Below the pieces are notes generated by a model that was not told the origin of the DNA, did no database searches, and saw only the letters and a program-made list of their open reading frames with translations. From NCBI GenBank assembly GCA_965368115.1, contig CBDULQ010000095.1, positions 1 to 12,786 on the forward strand: a DNA stretch of 12,786 bases, written 5' to 3'. This stretch comes from CBDULQ01 sp965368115 (lineage in GTDB: Bacteria > Pseudomonadota > Gammaproteobacteria > SZUA-229). Of this stretch, positions 1-4,831 are shown piece by piece; the first letter of the stretch is position 1; every line of letters begins with the position of its first letter. Made by a program: the position numbers and the translations under genes.

Positions 1-452
1 ACCAACGCGCCATGAAACTCACTGAAGAAGTGAAAACACCGCTGGCCCGTGTACTCAACTACGGTTTTGCGCGCCTCGGCGCAACCCGCCGTCGTGACGA
101 CATCGAAGCGGCGATGGAAGAGGGCATGATGGAAGTGCTGCCGGAGCTTGAACAGCGCACACACTATCTCGCGACTTTCGCGAACATTGCCACACTGCTG
201 GGACTGCTGGGTACCATCATCGGTCTGATCCAGGCTTTCACCGCAGTAGCTGCAGCCGACCCGGCGGAAAAAGCCGACCTGTTGTCCGCCAGTATTTCAG
301 TCGCGATGAACACCACGGCTTTCGGTCTGGTCGCGGCCATTCCAATGATTCTGATTCATTCCTATCTGCAAACCAAAACAGCTCGCCTGGTCGACAATCT
401 CGAAATGGCGGCGGTTAAATGCCTGAACCTGATGACCAAGGACAGCCAGTAA
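1..452 (+). CDS. MotA/TolQ/ExbB-family proton channel protein, 5' partial
   Basis: C-terminal part of an inner-membrane channel subunit that, with ExbD/TolR-type partners, uses the proton gradient to drive an envelope process. The frame is open to the window edge (codons CAA CGC GCC precede the first ATG at 12), so that ATG is probably internal. The usual first membrane helix is missing from the visible part. Counting from Met12, a cytoplasmic stretch (about 1-48) is followed by two membrane helices: about 50-75 with GLLGTIIGLIQAF, and about 92-118 with MNTTAFGLVAAIP. Both are hallmark ExbB/TolQ motifs and keep the threonines that line the proton path in characterised homologues. The gene ends 37 bases before the first ExbD-like gene, which has its own ribosome site (AGGGA at 478-482). 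Family assignment is firm; the substrate or process served is not visible. AglR-like is possible given two ExbD-like neighbours. Confidence 0.9.
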   Translation, partial: QRAMKLTEEVKTPLARVLNYGFARLGATRRRDDIEAAMEEGMMEVLPELEQRTHYLATFANIATLLGLLGTIIGLIQAFTAVAAADPAEKADLLSASISVAMNTTAFGLVAAIPMILIHSYLQTKTARLVDNLEMAAVKCLNLMTKDSQ

Positions 453-489
453 TTTTGCCAACTGATTTCCACGCATCAGGGATTTTTCA

Positions 490-1026
490 ATGAAGCTGGT
501 CCGTAGACGACACATCGAAAAAACGGTCGAACTCAATATCACCGCGTTCATGAATCTGATGGTGATTCTGGTGCCGTTTCTGCTGATCACTGCCGTGTTC
601 TCGCGCATGACGGTGCTGGAACTCAATCTGCCGCCGGCGAATGCCAAGCAGAAACAGGAACAGCAGATCAAGCTGCAACTGGAACTGGTGATTCGACAAA
701 ACAGTTTCGATATTCAGGATGCCAACCTGGGTTTGATCAAACGCTTTGAACGTAGCCAGGGCGATACCGACTGGAACGCCTTCACTGATATCCTGGTTGA
801 AATCAAAACCCGTTTCCCGGAAGAAGACAGTATCACTCTGTTACTGGAGCGCGCCATCGAGTACAAAACTCTGATTCAGGTGATGGACCGGGTGCGTAGC
901 GCTGATATCGTGCAGGTGGCGACGGTGGAAACGGTGGAACTGTTTCCCAACATATCCATCGGCGATGCCCCGGAAACCGAGGCTGATGCCGATGTCGAGG
1001 CACCCGCCGGGGAGGCTTCGCAATGA
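490..1026 (+). CDS. ExbD/TolR-family protein 1, lacking the transmembrane Asp
   Basis: Predicted 178-aa ExbD/TolR-type subunit: short basic cytoplasmic N-terminus (MKLVRRRHIEK), one membrane helix (about residues 16-37) and a periplasmic domain. ExbD-type subunits sit as a dimer inside an ExbB pentamer, and a conserved Asp at the start of the helix carries protons. Here LNITAFMN aligns without gaps with E. coli ExbD INVTPFID (recalled from family knowledge), placing Asn22 (codon AAT, 553-555) at Asp25 of ExbD. The helix has no other acidic residue. The following LELNLPPA matches the family's VNLPA-type motif. The C-terminal tail (about 160-178) is acidic and Ala-rich. Start is supported by AGGGA at 478-482. 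Its stop overlaps the next gene's start (ATGATG at 1023). Family is sure; loss of proton coupling is inference. Confidence 0.9.
   Translation: MKLVRRRHIEKTVELNITAFMNLMVILVPFLLITAVFSRMTVLELNLPPANAKQKQEQQIKLQLELVIRQNSFDIQDANLGLIKRFERSQGDTDWNAFTDILVEIKTRFPEEDSITLLLERAIEYKTLIQVMDRVRSADIVQVATVETVELFPNISIGDAPETEADADVEAPAGEASQ
1011..1015 (+). promoter_or_regulatory. Ribosome binding site of the second exbD-like gene
   Basis: A perfect GGAGG lies inside the end of the upstream coding region, 7 bases before the ATG at 1023. It is the strongest ribosome site in this operon and supports the 4-base overlap start. Confidence 0.75.
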
Positions 1027-1526
1027 TGAAAATGTCGCGTCGCGCCCGGCGCATGGAACGTCATCATCAACGGCGTAAGGATTCCGGGCTGAACCTGGTG
1101 TCGCTGATGGACATCTTCACCATCCTGGTTTTCTTCCTGCTGGTCAGTTCGTCCAGCGTGCAGCAACTGCCGAGCAGCAAGGATATTCGTCTGCCGACCT
1201 CGGTGGCCAAAAAAGCACCGAAAGAAACCCTGGTGATCGCAGTAACGCAAAAAGATATTCTGGTGCAGGGACGGAAAGTCAGTGATATTTCCGCCGTGCT
1301 GGCCAGTGCCGAGGATCTGATTCCGGACCTGGTCGAGGAACTGAAATTCCAGTCCGGTAAAACACGTTTCAATGTTCAGGATCAGCAGCAGGGCCGGGCA
1401 GTGACCATTATGGGCGATGAAAATCTACCTTATGAATTGCTGCGTAAAATTCTCGCCACCTGTCGGCAGGCCAATTACACCCGGATTGCGTTTGCAGCGA
1501 CTCAGAAAGCCAAGGACAAGGTTTAA
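1023..1526 (+). CDS. ExbD/TolR-family protein 2, with conserved Asp
   Basis: Predicted 167-aa ExbD/TolR-type subunit. A very basic cytoplasmic N-terminus (many Arg and His in residues 4-20) precedes one membrane helix (about 24-44). LNLVSLMD aligns with ExbD INVTPFID, so Asp30 holds the position of the essential proton-carrying Asp that the upstream paralogue lacks. A periplasmic domain (about 50-167) follows, with DIRLPTS early on, as in the family. A pair of ExbD-like subunits beside one ExbB-like subunit recalls AglQ/AglS with AglR of Myxococcus. Start is ATG 1023, with GGAGG seven bases upstream; an in-frame Met at codon 4 is a less likely alternative. The stop overlaps the next start by one base (TAATG), indicating translational coupling. 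Exact partner and pathway cannot be read from the sequence. Confidence 0.9.
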   Translation: MMKMSRRARRMERHHQRRKDSGLNLVSLMDIFTILVFFLLVSSSSVQQLPSSKDIRLPTSVAKKAPKETLVIAVTQKDILVQGRKVSDISAVLASAEDLIPDLVEELKFQSGKTRFNVQDQQQGRAVTIMGDENLPYELLRKILATCRQANYTRIAFAATQKAKDKV

Positions 1527-2464
1527 TGGCAGCGGTGACCTATCACGATCTCGCCCTCGAATGGCAACCGGAGAAACGCAGCGAAAAAGCGTTCAAGTTG
1601 CTGGCCATTGTGGTACTGGTGGTGCTGCTGGCCATTGCGCTGGTGTTGTCGTCGATCGAAGTGCCGGAGCAGGAACGCGAGGCGCGGGTGATACCCGAAC
1701 GCATTGCACAGTTCGTGATGGAAAAGGAAAAACCCAAACCGAAACCCAAGCCCAAGGTCGAGCAGCCTAAACCCAAACCCAAGCCAAAACCGAAAGTTAA
1801 AAAGCTGCCGCCGAAAAAGACCGAAGTCAAAAAGCCACTGACGAAGTCACAGGAGAAGGCCCGGGAAAAAGCGGCGGACAGTGGTTTACTGGCGTTGACC
1901 AGTGATCTGGCCGATCTGATGGATACGTCCGAAGTCAGTGCCATGGTCGGCGGCAAGCTGAACAAGAGTTCGAACGCCAGCCAGCAGGCTGCCACGGTGA
2001 ACAAACAACTGCTGACCGCCGATGCCGGCAAGGGCAGTGGTGGTGTGGATAGCGGTCAGTACACCAAGCGCATTTCCAGCACCAAGCTGAGCCAGCGTGA
2101 AGTGACCCAGGTGAAGCAGTCGCTAACTGCGAGTAAGGCCAGTTCAAATGATAAATCGAAATCGCGCGGCGGCAATGTGCGTGGCGAAGAAGACGTTACC
2201 ATTGTGTTCGATCAGAACAAGAGCAAGCTGTATTCGATTTATAATCGTGCGCGACGCACCAACCCCAGCCTGAAAGGCAAGATCGTGCTGGAAATTACCA
2301 TTCTGCCTTCGGGCAAGGTCAGTCATGTGAAGATTGTGTCTTCAGAGCTCAACGATAAAAAGCTGGAAAGTCGCCTGGTATCGCGTATCAAGTTATTCAA
2401 TTTCGGTGCCCGTGACGTGAAGGCCGTGACGGTGACTTACCCCATCGAATTCCTGCCGTCCTGA
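1526..2464 (+). CDS. TonB-like protein with AgmX/PglI-type C-terminal domain
   Basis: Predicted 312-aa single-pass protein that would link the channel complex to a periplasmic or outer-membrane partner. Layout: cytoplasmic 1-23; membrane helix about 24-43; Lys-Pro-rich extended stretch about 69-96 (runs of KPKPKPK); basic Ala/Lys region and Ser-rich linker about 100-220; C-terminal domain about 222-312. The last domain contains VFDQNKSKLYSIYNRARR, NPSLKGKIVLEITILPSGKV, VSSEL and a final TYPIEFLPS, the pattern of AgmX/PglI and TonB C-terminal domains. The helix lacks the SHxxxS-type His that TonB uses with ExbBD, so coupling may differ. Start overlaps the upstream stop by one base, and AAGG at the end of the upstream gene can serve as ribosome site. 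No terminator is seen directly after the stop. TonB-family versus AgmX-family naming is a matter of degree. Confidence 0.85.
   Translation: MAAVTYHDLALEWQPEKRSEKAFKLLAIVVLVVLLAIALVLSSIEVPEQEREARVIPERIAQFVMEKEKPKPKPKPKVEQPKPKPKPKPKVKKLPPKKTEVKKPLTKSQEKAREKAADSGLLALTSDLADLMDTSEVSAMVGGKLNKSSNASQQAATVNKQLLTADAGKGSGGVDSGQYTKRISSTKLSQREVTQVKQSLTASKASSNDKSKSRGGNVRGEEDVTIVFDQNKSKLYSIYNRARRTNPSLKGKIVLEITILPSGKVSHVKIVSSELNDKKLESRLVSRIKLFNFGARDVKAVTVTYPIEFLPS
1730..1813 (+). repeat. Lys-Pro-coding low-complexity repeat
   Basis: Reiterated AAA/AAG plus CCN codons encode two KP runs separated by VEQ. Such stretches form a stiff extended periplasm-spanning rod in TonB-like proteins. The repeat units vary in synonymous codons, which argues for selection on the protein rather than recent DNA slippage. 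Confidence 0.75.
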
Positions 2465-2504
2465 TCAGAGAGATGATTCCACCGGAGTCTCGCAGCTATT
2501 GCAT

Positions 2505-2535
2505 TTAACAATGGGCGATGCTGCTGCGGTATATT
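2505..2535 (+). promoter_or_regulatory. Weak sigma70-like promoter candidate
   Basis: TTAACA (2505-2510) and TATATT (2530-2535) resemble -35 and -10 boxes, but the 19-base spacing is longer than the usual 17. If real, it would start transcription about 230 bases before the TpsB gene. Low confidence. Confidence 0.2.
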
Positions 2536-2577
2536 CGCATAGTGGATAAGCACCGTTATATATGGTCACTACCCATT
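2510..2577. repeat. Nested inverted repeats upstream of tpsB
   Basis: AATGGG (2510-2515) pairs with CCCATT (2572-2577), and TAGTG (2540-2544) pairs with CACTA (2567-2571). On the 3' side the two arms are adjacent, forming an 11-base block, while on the 5' side they are 24 bases apart. This could be RNA structure, spaced operator half-sites or chance. Confidence 0.3.
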
Positions 2578-2697
2578 AGCCGTTTTCCTCACGTCGCAAA
2601 CCGATTCGTGTTAACGTCAGCCTGGGCTGGCGCATTTCCGGTGTTGGAGAATTGAAATATTGGGGTCAAGCAGATAAGGTAAAGCGCCCGCAGTTGC

Positions 2698-2717
2698 CGC
2701 TGCACGCACATGCAGCG
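2698..2717. repeat. Perfect inverted repeat CGCTGCA-6-TGCAGCG
   Basis: A 7-bp perfect stem with a 6-base loop, 53 bases before the TpsB start. No T-run follows on the + strand, so it is a poor intrinsic terminator. It could be a leader hairpin or an operator. Confidence 0.4.
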
Positions 2718-2770
2718 CGCTCTGTTTGACATCAGTTCACCGCTTATTGAGTGAGATACGGAATTTGTTT

Positions 2771-4669
2771 ATGCCAGGGATCCGGTTGTTCTCCCGATTT
2801 TGTTTACTCCTGTTCGTCGCATTCGTTTCCATTGCCAGGCTTCACGCCGGTATTGTGGAAATGCCGAATGTCGAAGAATCCACTGATCTGCATGGTCGTT
2901 CCATCTACGAAAATTACAATATTCCAAGCGTCAGTGGCCGTTTCCTCGATCCGGAAGAGGGCCCGCGGCTCTGGGTAAAAGAAATCCGCCTGCAGGGCGT
3001 CGATGATTTTCCCGAACTGGGTATCCGCACCGAAGAGGTGATGGCGTTTATCGAACGTCTGCGTTACGAGGTGATGCGTGAAGATGAAATCAGGGAATAC
3101 GGTTACAGTGATAAAGAACTGGCGGAAATTGCCGACCTGCTGAACAAGCTGGATGAAGATAATAATTACGAACATGTCACCACACCTGACCTGCAGCGCT
3201 TTATCTGGCTGGTGCGTGCCCAGAAAGAACGTCGCGGACTGACAGTCGGGCAAATCGAAGGTATCGCGGCACGCGTCAAGGAGTACTATCGCAGCCGCGG
3301 TTTGAAACTGGCGGAAGCCTACGTGCCGCGTCAGTTCATGCGCGACGGTGTGGTTAATATCACCGTGGTTTCGGCCAGGCTCGGTGTCGTCGAGGTGAAA
3401 GACAATCAACTTTACGATACCGATGTCATAGCTCGGGTATTCGACGATATACTCACCAAACCCATTACCTTCGATCGGATTTCCGAACGCACTTACCTGA
3501 TTAACGATTTCCCCGGACTGGCTATTACCGGTCAGTTCGAGCCCGGATACCAGGTGGGTGACTCGCGACTGATTCTCACCGTTAATGACGAGCAGCGTTA
3601 CGAAACCATCGTGCGCCTGGATAATCACGGTTCCGAGCTGACCGGTAAGATTCGCGGCTTCGTCCAGTTTGATATGAACAATCCACTCGGTGTCGCCGAT
3701 CGCTTACGATTGTCTGTATTACAGGCCACGGCGCCGGACAATTCGACCTACGGCGCACTGACTTACCAGATTCCGCTGTTCAACCCGCGCCTGATCCTGG
3801 GCATTAATTTTTCCACCAACCAGTTTGTGCTCGACCAGACCGGCGCCACTGGCAGTTCCATCGACCAGCTCGGTATTAGTGGTGATACGCGGCAAACCGA
3901 CATCAGTTTTGAATATGCGTTTACGCGTAGCCGGGATAATAACTGGTGGGGCCGGTTGTCGTTCGATTCTACGGAATCGACGCTGGACAGTGATGAATTC
4001 GGTAACCTGGGACTTGATGACGAAACAGAAAATATTCGTCTCATTGGACGCTTCGATTTGCTCAACAGTCAGGACAAGGTGTTACATCTGGGGCACTTTG
4101 GGGCCACTTCCGGTAATTCCATGTACGCACGCAGCCTCGGGCTGGATGACACCTACAGCAAATTCAATGCAGACTACACGCGCATGTCATTCGCGACCAT
4201 TCCCTGGACCGAGATCAGCACGCGCCTGATTCTCAAGTCACATCTGCAGTTTTCATCCGACTCCCTGCCGGCAACGGAACAGCGACCTCTGGCCAGTCCG
4301 ACCACGGTGCGCGCTTATCCGGTCAATCAGTTTTCCGGCGACAGTGCATTCTATGTGGGTGTGGAATGGGTTTTCAATACACCGCAGTGGCTGACTTTCG
4401 ACGGGTTCAAGAAGCGCAATATCGTGCAGAAAATGCAGCCCTTTCTGTTTGCTAACTGGGCGACCGGCAAACGCAATGCATTGGGCAATACGCTGGATGT
4501 CGATGCAACACTGGCGGATGCCGGTCTGGGTTTGCAGTTCGGTTACGGTCGAAGTTTCACCGGTAACCTGCAGGTGGCGTTTCCGGTGAGTGAAGATTTC
4601 AGCGATCCGAACATTACAGTTCCGGACGATGATTACCGGATCGTGGTGGACGGGCAGTATCGATTTTAA
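2771..4669 (+). CDS. TpsB outer-membrane transporter (ShlB/FhaC/HecB family)
   Basis: Predicted 632-aa two-partner-secretion transporter, which would move a TpsA exoprotein across the outer membrane. Start chosen at ATG 2771 because it gives a clean signal peptide: basic MPGIRLFSR, hydrophobic core FCLLLFVAFVSIA, likely cut after RLHA (residue 26). A TTG 15 codons earlier is less likely. POTRA strand LWVKEIRLQGV (about 67-77) is followed by a roughly 70-residue charged insertion, then the ShlB-type motif with LTVGQIEGIAARVKEYYRSR and AYVPRQFMRDGVV (about 157-195). The barrel runs from about 275 to the end. VRAYPVNQFSGD (about 513-524) matches the L6-loop VRGY motif with its conserved Arg. The C-terminus ends in DGQYRF, with the terminal Phe expected by the barrel-assembly machinery. 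No haemagglutinin or haemolysin-like substrate gene is in the window. BamA-like is less likely given the ShlB-type POTRA. Confidence 0.88.
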   Translation: MPGIRLFSRFCLLLFVAFVSIARLHAGIVEMPNVEESTDLHGRSIYENYNIPSVSGRFLDPEEGPRLWVKEIRLQGVDDFPELGIRTEEVMAFIERLRYEVMREDEIREYGYSDKELAEIADLLNKLDEDNNYEHVTTPDLQRFIWLVRAQKERRGLTVGQIEGIAARVKEYYRSRGLKLAEAYVPRQFMRDGVVNITVVSARLGVVEVKDNQLYDTDVIARVFDDILTKPITFDRISERTYLINDFPGLAITGQFEPGYQVGDSRLILTVNDEQRYETIVRLDNHGSELTGKIRGFVQFDMNNPLGVADRLRLSVLQATAPDNSTYGALTYQIPLFNPRLILGINFSTNQFVLDQTGATGSSIDQLGISGDTRQTDISFEYAFTRSRDNNWWGRLSFDSTESTLDSDEFGNLGLDDETENIRLIGRFDLLNSQDKVLHLGHFGATSGNSMYARSLGLDDTYSKFNADYTRMSFATIPWTEISTRLILKSHLQFSSDSLPATEQRPLASPTTVRAYPVNQFSGDSAFYVGVEWVFNTPQWLTFDGFKKRNIVQKMQPFLFANWATGKRNALGNTLDVDATLADAGLGLQFGYGRSFTGNLQVAFPVSEDFSDPNITVPDDDYRIVVDGQYRF

Positions 4670-4716
4670 CTCGCAGGCTAAGCACAGTGAGGATTCGGTG
4701 ATATCCGGGCTGACGT

Positions 4717-4759
4717 GTGTCGACCGAACAAACGGGTATTTGAACGCAAAGTTCGACAC
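4717..4759. repeat. Inverted repeat GTGTCGA...TCGACAC in the convergent spacer
   Basis: GTGTCGA (4717-4723) and TCGACAC (4753-4759) are perfect reverse complements separated by 29 bases. CGAAC (4725-4729) and GTTCG (4751-4755) offer an alternative pairing. It may form a larger RNA structure with the adjoining terminator-like hairpin. Confidence 0.35.
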
Positions 4760-4761
4760 GA

Positions 4762-4789
4762 CAAACCCGGCCGAATGGCACCGGGTTTG
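4762..4789. terminator. Terminator-like hairpin between convergent tpsB and tssH
   Basis: CAAACCCGG (4762-4770) and CCGGGTTTG (4781-4789) form a perfect 9-bp stem with a 10-base loop. It sits 92 bases after the TpsB stop and 42 bases past the tssH stop, where a shared terminator would be expected. Neither side carries a good T-run, so intrinsic termination is uncertain. It may act as a 3'-end stabilising stem for either transcript. Confidence 0.45.
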
Positions 4790-4813
4790 CCTGCACCTAT
4801 CAGATAATTAACT

Positions 4814-4827
4814 TTAGATATATCTAA
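4814..4827. repeat. 14-bp perfect palindrome TTAGATATATCTAA
   Basis: A 14-base palindrome directly downstream of the tssH stop in an AT-rich patch (about 4801-4855) that contrasts with the flanking DNA. It could be a protein-binding site or chance in AT-rich DNA. No function is claimed. Confidence 0.35.
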
Positions 4828-4831
4828 TAAG

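Larger units (their letters stand above)
2465..2770. other. Gene-free stretch between the ExbBD/AgmX-like operon and tpsB
   Basis: 306 bases without a convincing coding region. It presumably carries the end of the upstream transcript and the control region of the TpsB gene. It contains a weak promoter-like pair (2505-2535), nested inverted repeats (2510-2577) and a perfect 7-bp inverted repeat (2698-2717). No GC hairpin followed by a T-run was found after the upstream stop, so read-through into tpsB is possible. Confidence 0.6.

Noticed and set aside
1730..1813. Repetitive AAACCC-type DNA as a possible tandem repeat or CRISPR-like element
   Set aside because: It is in frame and encodes a Lys-Pro rod typical of TonB-like proteins; no spacer-repeat architecture.
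2473..2508. 11-codon ORF just after the AgmX-like gene, preceded by AGAGAG
   Set aside because: Too short to support, no amino-acid-specific leader pattern and no attenuator hairpin linked to it.
2726..2731. Perfect -35-like TTGACA upstream of tpsB
   Set aside because: No -10-like hexamer is found 16-18 bases downstream (GAGTGA sits there), so it is not called as a promoter.
2726..2770. Upstream TTG start extending the TpsB protein by 15 residues
   Set aside because: The ATG at 2771 gives a clean signal peptide; the extension would only lengthen its N-terminal region with a rare start codon.
2804..3628. Long open frame (274 codons) on the minus strand inside tpsB
   Set aside because: It is antisense to a clear conserved gene and its translation has no recognisable domain; it is best explained by codon bias of the + strand gene.
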